Assembly: GCA_022360355.1 (NCBI GenBank)
Contig: JAKSCY010000119.1
Span: forward strand, 1 to 17,878
DNA length: 17,878 nt
Origin: Chlorobiales bacterium
Lineage (GTDB): Bacteria > Bacteroidota > Chlorobiia > Chlorobiales > Chlorobiaceae
Direction: 5' to 3'
Shown here: piece by piece, positions 7,937 to 15,735 of the stretch
Position numbering within the stretch: position 1 is the first letter of the stretch
How the letters are laid out: each line of letters starts with the position of its first letter
Notes under the pieces: model-generated
The model's database searches: none
What the model was told of the DNA's origin: nothing
The model's input: only the letters and a program-made list of their open reading frames with translations
Program-made: the position numbers and the translations under genes

Positions 7937-7968
7937 AAAAAAACCTGCCCTGACGAATTCAGGACAGG
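7937..7968 (-). terminator. intrinsic terminator of the nrdD-nrdG transcript
   Basis: On the minus strand a 10-bp stem (CCTGTCCTGA with TCAGGGCAGG, loop of five) is followed by seven Ts. One pair is a G-U wobble in minus-strand RNA but becomes a C-A mismatch in plus-strand RNA, and the T-run lies only on the minus side. It therefore serves nrdDG, 31 bp after nrdG, rather than modD. Confidence 0.85.
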
Positions 7969-7998
7969 CCGAACGGAGAACAACAACAATAACTACAC

Positions 7999-8760
7999 CT
8001 ACCTTGAACAAACATTGCCGCCATTTGGTTCTGAACCGTCGACCATCCTCGAAATTTCCTCTTTTGTAAACGCCTTTCCGGCACAGGCCTGAAGTGTTTT
8101 TCCCAGACGGCACTCCTGCAGAAAAAACGGTACCCGAACCAACCGGGCAAGTTCCACAACATCATCCATGGCGTGGTAAGGTCTGAGCAAAGTCATACGC
8201 ACTTCACAGGGAACAGCGGCATTATGCAGCAACTCCAGTGACCTGCGGATATCCTCAAGCATTGTTCCGTCACAATGCCGGCCACAGATCATGGAGTATT
8301 TACGACAATCCAGAGCGGCCTTGATGTCCATAGCGACATAATCCACCAGTTTTTCGGTCAAAAGCAATTTCAGCATTGCAGGGTTTGTACCGTTTGTATC
8401 GAGCTTTACTTCCAGTCCCAGCGCTTTTATTTTCATGATGCATTCCGGCAGCAAACGATGCAGGGAAGGCTCGCCGCCGGTAAAGACCACTGCATCGAGA
8501 AGTACCCTGTTCAGAGAGAGCCATGCAAAAAGCTTTTCATTATCCACCGGCTCACTGCGGGACAGCTGTTCGGGAAGAACCAGCTCGGGATTATGACAAT
8601 ACACACAGCGAAAATTACAACCTCTGGTGTAGATAACCGCCGAAACTCTTCCCGGGTAATCGTTCAGGCTCTGCTTGAGAAACCCTCCCACCGGAAGCAG
8701 GGAAAAAACATCCTTGCCTCCCGGGACAACAGGCGCAACACTGCCCTTCATACCGCTCAT
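7999..8760 (-). CDS. nrdG: anaerobic ribonucleotide reductase activating protein (radical SAM)
   Basis: 253 residues. It carries the radical-SAM cluster motif GCNFRCVYC (C48, C52, C55), preceded by the NrdG-type lead-in LNDYPGRVSAVIYTRG and followed by VVFTGGEPSLH, the SAM-contact GGEP motif. This is the longer NrdG form (TIGR02495-like) rather than the short E. coli type. It uses a [4Fe-4S] cluster and S-adenosylmethionine to make the glycyl radical on NrdD. Its ATG overlaps the NrdD stop in an ATGA arrangement, so translation is probably coupled. The operon ends at the terminator 31 bp downstream. The pairing with NrdD makes the assignment firm; other pyruvate-formate-lyase-type activases are excluded by context. 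Confidence 0.95.
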   Translation of the reverse strand: MSGMKGSVAPVVPGGKDVFSLLPVGGFLKQSLNDYPGRVSAVIYTRGCNFRCVYCHNPELVLPEQLSRSEPVDNEKLFAWLSLNRVLLDAVVFTGGEPSLHRLLPECIMKIKALGLEVKLDTNGTNPAMLKLLLTEKLVDYVAMDIKAALDCRKYSMICGRHCDGTMLEDIRRSLELLHNAAVPCEVRMTLLRPYHAMDDVVELARLVRVPFFLQECRLGKTLQACAGKAFTKEEISRMVDGSEPNGGNVCSR

Positions 8761-10949
8761 ACTGCTGGAACTGTATTGCTCACGGCATTTCCGTCTACAT
8801 CATCAAAAGCTTCGGGACCACGCCGGTCAAAAAGTTTGCGGTCCTTGAATTCGACCTGTTTCCCGGCATTCCATTGTTCAACGGGCCTGAGGTAGCCCAC
8901 AATCCTTGAAAAGACAAGGCACTGCTGCACCGATCCTGCCTCAAGGCAAACCGGGCACTCCTTATGTTCCCCGGATAGATATCCGTGAGACGGGCACACG
9001 CTGAACGTCGGAGAGAGCGTAACGTAAGGCAGTCTGAAATTCGCGGTAATTTTTCTGATAAGCCTGCGGGCCGACTCCGGAGGCAGACTGTGCTCGCCAA
9101 GAAAGGTGTGAAAAACCGTTCCTCCTGTATAGCGAACCTGAAGATCGTCCTGGAGCCTCAGGGCCTCGAACAGGTCATCGGTGTAGTTGACCGGAAGCTG
9201 GGAGGAATTGGTATAGTAGGGCTCGGCTCCCTTCCTGCAGGCGGCCTCGTTGGCAACGATAATATCCGGGTATTTCGCTTTGTCGAGCCTCGCCAGACGA
9301 TACGAGGTGCCCTCTCCGGGAGTAGCCTCCAGGTTATAGATATGGCCTGTCTCCTCCTGAAAAGCAGCCAACTGCCCGCGCATGAAATCCAGAACCTTGA
9401 GGCTGAATGCACGCCCTGCCGCCTCACCGATGGATGAGCCGAGAAAGTTCAGGCTGCACTCGTTCATGCCGATAAGCCCTATCGTGGAAAAGTGATTATC
9501 CCAGTACGTACCGTTTTTTTGGTAGAGGTTTCGCAGATAAAAACTCGAGTAGGGATAAAGGCCCTGTGCCGTAAGGCGCTCGATGACCTTGCGCTTGATC
9601 TTGAGACTGCTCTTCCCGAGTTCCATAACTCTTGCCAGACGCTGAAAGAACTCATCTTCCGAGCGCGACAGATAACCGAGTTCCGGCAGATTAACCGTCA
9701 CCACGCCAACCGAACCGGTAAGCGGATTGGAACCGAACAGACCGCCGCCGCGACTCTGCAGTTCACGCTTGTCGAGTCTGAGACGGCAGCACATGCTTCG
9801 AACATCATCGGGACTCAGATCGGAGTTCACAAAATTCGAGAAGTAAGGGATTCCATATTTCGCAGTCATCTCCCATATACCGTCGTACACCGGATTTTCC
9901 CATTCGAAATCAGCGGTAATGTTGTATGTAGGTATTGGAAAAGAAAAAACCGAACCGTTCGCGTCACCTTCAAGCATAACGTCGGCAAACGCCCGGTTGA
10001 ACAGATCCATCTCTTCCTGAAAATCCCCGTATACCGCTTCTTTCAGTTCACCGCCGATGATCACCTGGCGGTCGCGCATGAACTCCGGCACACGGAGATC
10101 GAGCGTCACATTGGTAAAGGGGGTCTGGAAACCAACTCTCGTCGGGACATTCATATTGAAAAAAAATTCCTGCAGAGACTGTTTCACTGACCCATAATCC
10201 ATTTTATCATAACGGATAAACGGAGCCAGCCAGGTATCGAAACCGGAAAAAGCCTGTGCGCCGGCAGCTTCACCCTGCATGGTGTAGAAAAAGTTCACTA
10301 TCTGGCCAAGTGCGGAACGCAGGTGCTTGGCGGGAGCGCTTGTCGTCTGCTGTTCCACGCCGCGAAACCCGCTCAACAGAAGATCTTCAAGATCCCAGCC
10401 AACACAGTACACACTCAGCGATCCGAGATCGTGAATATGCAAAGCCCCTTCTTTGTGAGCCTCGGCAATCTCCTGGGGGTAGATCTCGTTCAACCAGTAC
10501 TGGGAGCTGACTATACTTGAAATATGATAGTTGAGCCCTTGCAGCGAGTAGCTCAGGTTGGCATTCTCTTTTACCCGCCAGTCTTTGAGATGCAGATAAT
10601 CGTCAACCAGATCGATATTGGAGAAAATCTCTCTGGCCTCGCGCATGGTGCGATGCTGGTGGCGGTAAATAATATAGGCTTTGGCTGCATCGAAAGACCG
10701 CTTTTCAAACAGCACCTTTTCAACGCTGTCCTGGATCTCTTCAACCGTAGGGGGAGCCTCCCGCATTCCGGCGAAAAGGGACTCGACAACCAGAGAACTC
10801 AAAGCAGCCGCATGCTGCCGGTCGGGAATCCCGACAGCTCGCAGAGCCCTGAAGATAGCAAACGTAATCTTTTCCCGGTCGAAACGAACAACCCTGCCGT
10901 CACGCTTGATGATTTTCGCGTCATCAGGCATAGCTTTGTTTTCCATCAT
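8757..10949 (-). CDS. nrdD: class III (anaerobic) ribonucleoside-triphosphate reductase
   Basis: 730 residues. An ATP-cone allosteric domain covers about 11-100 (IIKRDGRVVRFDREKI onward). The finger loop MCCRL (C387/C388) holds the presumed thiyl-radical cysteine, followed by TGSVGVVTVNLPELG. Near the C-terminus a zinc site C652-x2-H655...C665-x2-C668 precedes the glycyl-radical motif RIVGYLRPVEQWNAGK, with Gly685 as radical site. It makes deoxynucleotides under anoxia and is destroyed by O2. About 20 extra residues follow the usual end of the family, without a recognisable motif. Tandem ATG codons start at 10949, without a visible Shine-Dalgarno. A cobalamin riboswitch lies in the 5' leader, so expression probably falls when B12 is abundant. 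Confidence 0.97.
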   Translation of the reverse strand: MMENKAMPDDAKIIKRDGRVVRFDREKITFAIFRALRAVGIPDRQHAAALSSLVVESLFAGMREAPPTVEEIQDSVEKVLFEKRSFDAAKAYIIYRHQHRTMREAREIFSNIDLVDDYLHLKDWRVKENANLSYSLQGLNYHISSIVSSQYWLNEIYPQEIAEAHKEGALHIHDLGSLSVYCVGWDLEDLLLSGFRGVEQQTTSAPAKHLRSALGQIVNFFYTMQGEAAGAQAFSGFDTWLAPFIRYDKMDYGSVKQSLQEFFFNMNVPTRVGFQTPFTNVTLDLRVPEFMRDRQVIIGGELKEAVYGDFQEEMDLFNRAFADVMLEGDANGSVFSFPIPTYNITADFEWENPVYDGIWEMTAKYGIPYFSNFVNSDLSPDDVRSMCCRLRLDKRELQSRGGGLFGSNPLTGSVGVVTVNLPELGYLSRSEDEFFQRLARVMELGKSSLKIKRKVIERLTAQGLYPYSSFYLRNLYQKNGTYWDNHFSTIGLIGMNECSLNFLGSSIGEAAGRAFSLKVLDFMRGQLAAFQEETGHIYNLEATPGEGTSYRLARLDKAKYPDIIVANEAACRKGAEPYYTNSSQLPVNYTDDLFEALRLQDDLQVRYTGGTVFHTFLGEHSLPPESARRLIRKITANFRLPYVTLSPTFSVCPSHGYLSGEHKECPVCLEAGSVQQCLVFSRIVGYLRPVEQWNAGKQVEFKDRKLFDRRGPEAFDDVDGNAVSNTVPAV

Positions 10950-11093
10950 GTGTGTCGGATTTAAAGAGTGAGTAAACCGTCAAAGGCACACAAACACGGA
11001 AAAAAGCGATGAACTGGGGCTGAGAGGGGAAGCCGGGCTTGCTCCTGTCACATGCTTTTAAACGCGAAAGCATACCGATAACGTCAGGAATAG
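10950..11093 (-). promoter_or_regulatory. nrdD leader between riboswitch and start codon (possible expression platform)
   Basis: About 144 nt of untranslated leader. On the minus strand it holds a hairpin with 7-bp arms (11067-11073 with 11052-11058, 8-nt loop), enclosed by TCCTG (11085-11089) pairing CAGGA (11043-11047). GACAGG (minus, 11049-11044) could instead pair with CCTGTC in the B12 box (minus, 11138-11133). A six-T run at 11005-11000 has no good stem before it. I cannot tell termination from translation control. Confidence 0.4.
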
Positions 11094-11286
11094 GGGAACA
11101 CCGCGACCGGTGTTTCCCGGATACAAAAACAAGACAGGTCTCCTGGCTTACCCGTTTCACGACGCCTTCCCGTTCCAGCAGCAGGAACAGTGGCACTGTG
11201 TCGCAAAACATTAGGAGGGCTTACAGTTGCGCGTCAGCTCACGATTTTCACGTGATTCCCTATTAAACCCTTTTTAAAGGGTATCC
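11094..11286 (-). promoter_or_regulatory. cobalamin (B12) riboswitch upstream of nrdDG
   Basis: Read on the minus strand, the aptamer shows every conserved block in order: AATAGGGAATC (11264-11254), CACG-loop-CGTG then GCGCAACTGTAAGCC (11232-11218), GCCACTG (11194-11188), GGGAAGGC (11171-11164), and the B12 box AGCCAGGAGACCTGTC (11148-11133). P1 closes as GGATAC (11286-11281) with GTATCC (11124-11119). Directly after it a strong hairpin with GGGAA/CACCG arms (11118-11094) takes the place of P13. Family knowledge: adenosylcobalamin binding usually represses the gene behind. Here that is a B12-independent ribonucleotide reductase, a known type of target. I could not identify a clear L5-L13 kissing pair. 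Confidence 0.95.
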
Positions 11287-11367
11287 TGTTTTATCAACGA
11301 ATCACAAAGAACAGTTGTCATCAATGATCAATGTAGACATTATTGTTTACCGGAACAACAATTCTTC

Positions 11368-12246
11368 CTACCCTTCAGCCACAAGAATTTCCCTTATTTT
11401 CAAAAGTTCCTGCCGCCGGGCCTCGCTGGTTTCAGGATAGGACATGTCCAGTGATTTGAATGTTTCAAGGATGATTTTTGAAACAATAAGGCGTGCGTTT
11501 TTTTTGTCATCTGCCGGAACGATGTACCAGGGCGCTCTTTTGGTACTGGTTTCACCGAGACAGTTTTCATAGGCTTCCATATATTTGTTCCAGCACTTTC
11601 TCTCTTCAATATCCCTGATACTGAACTTCCAGCTCTTTTCCGGCTCATCGATGCGCCGCAGAAAACGTTTGCGCTGTTCCTCTTTGGACAGATGAAGGAA
11701 GAACTTGACAATCCTGGTGCCGTTATGATAGAGGTGGTGCTCCATGTTGTTGATCGAACGGTAACGGTTTTTCCAGACATCGTTGCCGTTGAGCAGATCT
11801 TCAGGAATCTGCTGGCTCATGAGAATCTCGGGATGCACCCGGACGACAAGAACCTCCTCATAATATGACCGGTTGAAAATCCCGATTTTCCCTCTCTCGG
11901 GAAGAGAACAGTTCGTACGCCAGAGGAAATCATGATCCAGTTCCCTGGGGGAAGGATGCTTGAAACTGAACACCTGACACCCCTGCGGATTTACCCCCGA
12001 CATTACGTGACGTATTGCACCATCTTTTCCTGCTCCGTCCATAGCCTGAAAGATCAGGAGAACAGCATAACGGTTATCTGCATAGTGAATGCGCTGCAGC
12101 TCGCTCAACTCCTTGACCTGTACCGCCAGCATCTCCTTGTAGTGCTCCTTCGAGGAGTACACTTTCGGAATATCCGTCGGCCATGAATTCAGAGATACTT
12201 TCTTTCCCTCCCGAACCAGAAAATCATCGACCTTGATTTGTTCCAT
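11368..12246 (-). CDS. polyphosphate kinase 2 family (PPK2, class III-like)
   Basis: 292 residues with a single PPK2 domain. The Walker A region is [19 protein letters not shown] (66-84, Asp70 and Lys74), followed by [30 protein letters not shown] sequence and a Walker B/lid region [18 protein letters not shown] (122-139). The [16 protein letters not shown] stretch near the C-terminus is also typical. PPK2 enzymes move phosphate between polyphosphate and nucleotides; the overall pattern resembles class III members (polyP:AMP/ADP phosphotransferases), which mainly make ADP/ATP from polyphosphate, but class cannot be settled by eye. A good ribosome-binding site AGGA (12257-12254) stands seven bases before ATG 12246. 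It lies 72 bp after fumC on the same strand and ends 82 bp before the nrdD riboswitch. Confidence 0.92.
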   Translation of the reverse strand: MEQIKVDDFLVREGKKVSLNSWPTDIPKVYSSKEHYKEMLAVQVKELSELQRIHYADNRYAVLLIFQAMDGAGKDGAIRHVMSGVNPQGCQVFSFKHPSPRELDHDFLWRTNCSLPERGKIGIFNRSYYEEVLVVRVHPEILMSQQIPEDLLNGNDVWKNRYRSINNMEHHLYHNGTRIVKFFLHLSKEEQRKRFLRRIDEPEKSWKFSIRDIEERKCWNKYMEAYENCLGETSTKRAPWYIVPADDKKNARLIVSKIILETFKSLDMSYPETSEARRQELLKIREILVAEG

Positions 12247-12318
12247 CTCGTTATCCTGGTAAAAGATTGAGAAAAGATTTCCGGAAAATCTCTGAAAGAA
12301 AACATAAAAAAAACCCGC

Positions 12319-13716
12319 CTAATCAACCCTCCCGGTCATATTCGACGGTACAACCCATTCATCGAACTGTTCACTTGTCAGATGGCCAAGATCAACGGCA
12401 GCCTCACGCAGGGTTGTGCCTTCGGCATGAGCCTTCTTGGCAATCTCGGCGGCCTTGTAGTAGCCGATATGCGGATTCAGTGCCGTTACAAGCATCAGAG
12501 AGTTTTCCAGGTGCTCTTTCACTCTCGGATGGTTCGGTTCAATCCCGCAAACACATTTATCGGCAAAGGAAATACAGGCATCGCCGATCAGTTCCGCCGA
12601 CTGCAGAAGATTGTAGATCATCACAGGTTTGAACACGTTGAGTTCGAAATGACCGTTTGAACCGCCTATGCTGACAGCAACATCGTTGCCCATAACCTGT
12701 GCACAAACCATGGTAATGGCTTCGACCTGTGTCGGGTTGACCTTGCCCGGCATAATCGATGATCCCGGCTCGTTCGGCGGAATTGCAATTTCGCCGATAC
12801 CGCTACGAGGGCCGGAGGCGAGCATCCGGATGTCGTTTGCTATTTTCATGAGGCTCACGGCAACCTGTTTCAGAGCACCGTGCGACTCGACAACAGCATC
12901 ATGGGCAGCAAGCGACTCGAACTTGTTTTCAGCCGTAACAAACGGCTGACCGGTCAGCGAAGCGATGGTTCCGGCAACCTTTTCAGCATACCCGTCCGGT
13001 GTATTCAGGCCTGTACCCACTGCCGTACCGCCGAGAGCAAGTTCGGCAAGGTGAGGCAGCGTGTTTTCGATCGCTTTGATACCGTGATCGAGCTGTGAAA
13101 CATAACCGGAAAACTCCTGACCGAGAGTCAGTGGCGTCGCGTCCATCCAGTGCGTACGTCCGATCTTCACCACATCCCCCATCTCTTCGCATTTTTTCTG
13201 CAGCTCGTCACGAAGTTTTCTGATGCCGGGAATGGTTCTGCCGACAAGCATCCGGTATCCCGCAATATGCATGGCGGTCGGAAACGTATCATTGGAGGAC
13301 TGTGACTTGTTGACATCGTCGTTAGGGTTCAAAAGCCTCTCCCCTTCGCCGAGCTTGTTGCCGGCAAGGAAGTGCGCACGATTGGCAACAACCTCATTCA
13401 CATTCATGTTCGATTGCGTACCTGATCCTGTCTGCCAGACGACAAGCGGAAACTGGTCCGCCAGCCTGCCACTGATAACCTCATCACACACAGAGACTAT
13501 CGCATCCCGCTTCTCTTCCGAAAGCACTCCAAGCTCGCAGTTGGTAATCGCCGCGGCCTTTTTCAGGTAACCAAAAGCTTCGATGACCTCCCAGGGCATC
13601 GACCCTGCAGGGCCTATTTTAAAATTCTCTACGGACCGCTGGGTTTGGGCTCCCCAGAATTTATCGGCAGGGACGTTCACTTCGCCCATAGTATCTTTCT
13701 CGCTTCTGTATTCCAT
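12319..13716 (-). CDS. fumC: fumarate hydratase, class II
   Basis: 465 residues from ATG 13716, normal for FumC. Visible motifs: [12 protein letters not shown] (98-109), [16 protein letters not shown] (186-201; His189 catalytic), [15 protein letters not shown], and the superfamily signature [11 protein letters not shown] (318-328) with the catalytic serine. It interconverts fumarate and malate in a soluble tetramer without an iron-sulfur cluster; in an autotroph using the reductive TCA cycle it would run toward fumarate. The reading frame stays open 22 codons further to a TTG at 13782, but those residues are not FumC-like and the [13 protein letters not shown] start matches the family. The aspartase/argininosuccinate lyase relatives are excluded by the overall pattern. 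Stop TAG, followed by an eight-T run on the minus strand. Confidence 0.97.
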   Translation of the reverse strand: MEYRSEKDTMGEVNVPADKFWGAQTQRSVENFKIGPAGSMPWEVIEAFGYLKKAAAITNCELGVLSEEKRDAIVSVCDEVISGRLADQFPLVVWQTGSGTQSNMNVNEVVANRAHFLAGNKLGEGERLLNPNDDVNKSQSSNDTFPTAMHIAGYRMLVGRTIPGIRKLRDELQKKCEEMGDVVKIGRTHWMDATPLTLGQEFSGYVSQLDHGIKAIENTLPHLAELALGGTAVGTGLNTPDGYAEKVAGTIASLTGQPFVTAENKFESLAAHDAVVESHGALKQVAVSLMKIANDIRMLASGPRSGIGEIAIPPNEPGSSIMPGKVNPTQVEAITMVCAQVMGNDVAVSIGGSNGHFELNVFKPVMIYNLLQSAELIGDACISFADKCVCGIEPNHPRVKEHLENSLMLVTALNPHIGYYKAAEIAKKAHAEGTTLREAAVDLGHLTSEQFDEWVVPSNMTGRVD

Positions 13717-13770
13717 GATTGCTTTGTGATAATAGTTCGAGTTGCCAGTGGCGCAAAAAACTAAAGATAG

Positions 13771-13796
13771 AAAAAAGGGCAATAAAGCACAGCCCT
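13771..13796 (-). terminator. probable intrinsic terminator of pgm
   Basis: On the minus strand AGGGC and GCCCT form a short 5-bp stem with an 11-nt loop, followed directly by a T-run (13775-13771). It sits 28 bp after the pgm stop and before fumC, so pgm and fumC are probably separate units. The stem is short, hence moderate confidence. Confidence 0.5.
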
Positions 13797-13823
13797 GTTC
13801 CTATCCGATTACTGGAAAAGGCC

Positions 13824-15503
13824 TTATCTTTTTGTCTTCGGCAACCCCGAAGGTTTTCCGGTAGCTGAAAGGGCGTCAGCGACAACGTCCTGCGCGTCGG
13901 CAAGAATGTGGTCGAGATGTTCTTCTCCGAGAAAACTTTCCGCATAGATCTTGTAAACGTTCTCGGTTCCCGACGGCCTGGCGGCAAACCAGCCGTTTTC
14001 AGTTACAACCTTGAGTCCCCCTATTGCGGCGCCGTTACCCGGAGCATCGGTCAGTATATTGTGAATTTTCTCCCCGGCGAGTTCGTCGAGGCTCATTTTT
14101 TCAGGGGAAAGCCGCTTCAGCTTAGCCTTTTCCTCCAGGGAAGCCGGGGCATCGAGCCTTCTGTAAGCCGGTTCCCCCAGCTCACGGGTCAGTCCCCTGT
14201 ATACTTCACCGGGATCTTTCCCCGTTTTTGCGGTTATTTCCGCCGAAAGCAATGCCGGAACAAAACCGTCCTTGTCGGTTGTCCAGACACGTCCGTTTTT
14301 CCTCAGGAACGAAGCACCGGCGCTCTCCTCTCCGGCAAAACCCAGAGACCCTTCGAGCAAACCGTCGACGAACCACTTGAAGCCTACAGGCACCTCATAG
14401 ACCTTGCGTTTAAGCTTTGCGGCTACCTTGTCGATCATACTGCTGCTCACGAGCGTTTTTCCGATCATAGTACTATCCGGCCACTCCTGGCGGTGCTGAA
14501 ACAGGTAGTCGACACAGACCGAGAGAAAATGGTTTGGCGGCAGAAGCCCTGAACTCCGGGTCACAATACCATGACGGTCATAATCCGTGTCACAGGCAAA
14601 CGAGATATCGAACCTGTCCTTTTGTGCAAGCAGCGGCTGCATGGTGTAGGAAGAGGAAGGGTCCATCCGGATTTTGCCGTCACGGTCAACGCTCATAAAC
14701 CTGAACGTGGGATCGATAACGTTGTTCAGCACGGTAAGATCCAGCCTGTATTTCTCCGCAATCCGCCCCCAATAGTCCAGACCGGAACCGCCCAGAGGAT
14801 CAACGCCAAGCGTTATGCCTGCATCACTGATAACCCCCATATCGATCACACCGGCAAGATCGTTTATGTACGCTCCGGCGTAATTATGGCGGTGCGTTGT
14901 CGGAGCCGACATTGCTTTTTCAAAAGACACTCTTCGAACGTCCCCGAGTTTTTGCGCAAGAAGGTCATTTGCCTTTTCCTCGATCCAGGAAGTGACTTCG
15001 CTGCCCGCCGGGCCGCCATGAGGAGGATTGTACTTGATCCCTCCGTCTTCAGGTGGATTGTGAGATGGTGTAACGAGGATGCCATCGGCCAAACCCTTTC
15101 CTTCTTTGCGGTTCCACGTCAGAACGGCATGAGAGACTACCGGCGTCGGAGTGTAGCGTTCTTCCCCCGCGATCATTACCTCGACGCCGTTGGCCGCGAG
15201 AACCTCGAGCACGGCAACAAATGCCGGTTCTGAAAGAGCATGGGTATCGATACCGAGGAACAATGGCCCATCAATATTCTCCTTTTTTCTGTACATGCAG
15301 ATCGCCTGCGTCACAGCAAGAATGTGATCCTCGTTGAACGAACAATCAAGGGATGACCCTCTGTGTCCGGACGTCCCGAAAGCCACGCGCTGTGCCGGAA
15401 CAGCGGGATCCGGCGTCTGTGCATAAAAAGCCGTGACAAGGCGGGGAACATTGACAAGCATCTCCTGTTCGGGAAGCTTTCCTGCATAAGGACTGGTTTT
15501 CAT
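13824..15503 (-). CDS. pgm: phosphoglucomutase (alpha-D-glucose specific)
   Basis: 559 residues, close to the 546 of E. coli Pgm. FGTSGHRGS (42-50) opens domain 1. The phosphoserine loop is TPSHNPPEDGG (145-155, Ser147), continuing into IKYNPPHGGPA. The metal loop is DTDYDRHG (305-312; D305, D307, D309), the sugar-specificity loop GEESAGASF (391-399), and the phosphate-binding loop RPSGTENVYKIYAE near residue 525. This is the Pgm subfamily (TIGR01132-like) that interconverts glucose-1-phosphate and glucose-6-phosphate, feeding glycogen and cell-surface sugar synthesis. The PPHGGPA sequence separates it from phosphomannomutase/GlmM types. ATG 15503 has only a weak CGGA upstream. The gene is divergent from prfC across 232 bp, in which I could not recognise clear promoters. 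Confidence 0.97.
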   Translation of the reverse strand: MKTSPYAGKLPEQEMLVNVPRLVTAFYAQTPDPAVPAQRVAFGTSGHRGSSLDCSFNEDHILAVTQAICMYRKKENIDGPLFLGIDTHALSEPAFVAVLEVLAANGVEVMIAGEERYTPTPVVSHAVLTWNRKEGKGLADGILVTPSHNPPEDGGIKYNPPHGGPAGSEVTSWIEEKANDLLAQKLGDVRRVSFEKAMSAPTTHRHNYAGAYINDLAGVIDMGVISDAGITLGVDPLGGSGLDYWGRIAEKYRLDLTVLNNVIDPTFRFMSVDRDGKIRMDPSSSYTMQPLLAQKDRFDISFACDTDYDRHGIVTRSSGLLPPNHFLSVCVDYLFQHRQEWPDSTMIGKTLVSSSMIDKVAAKLKRKVYEVPVGFKWFVDGLLEGSLGFAGEESAGASFLRKNGRVWTTDKDGFVPALLSAEITAKTGKDPGEVYRGLTRELGEPAYRRLDAPASLEEKAKLKRLSPEKMSLDELAGEKIHNILTDAPGNGAAIGGLKVVTENGWFAARPSGTENVYKIYAESFLGEEHLDHILADAQDVVADALSATGKPSGLPKTKR

Positions 15504-15735
15504 AATTTTCCGGTTAGAGCGGCTTGAAAGTTATGCTTTTCAGGGATTCCTCTCCCGGTTATCCCCTGTATCCTGTTCTTTTACGCATTGAAAAATAGAA
15601 AACTCTCTGATGCTTTGCACCTTGTCGTCCTGTTTTCTTTTTCCCGGCAGGCTTCGTATCTTTCGCCCTTTTGCGCCTTTCCCTCAAGCGGAATGGAACT
15701 ATTGAACAGGATTACGCAACGAACAGTGATATGTT

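Noticed and set aside
9492..10190. A 232-codon plus-strand open frame opposite nrdD
   Set aside because: Shadow of nrdD; no motif or ribosome-binding site.
10924..11211. A 95-codon minus-strand open frame in the nrdD leader
   Set aside because: It runs through the highly conserved core of the cobalamin riboswitch and overlaps the nrdD start; the RNA structure explains the sequence better.
12300..12318. Intrinsic terminator of fumC at GGCGGG followed by eight Ts (minus strand)
   Set aside because: The T-run is there but I cannot find a stem partner for GGCGGG within the preceding 45 bases.
13717..13782. N-terminal extension of fumC to a TTG codon
   Set aside because: The extra residues are not FumC-like, and ATG 13716 gives the normal family start.
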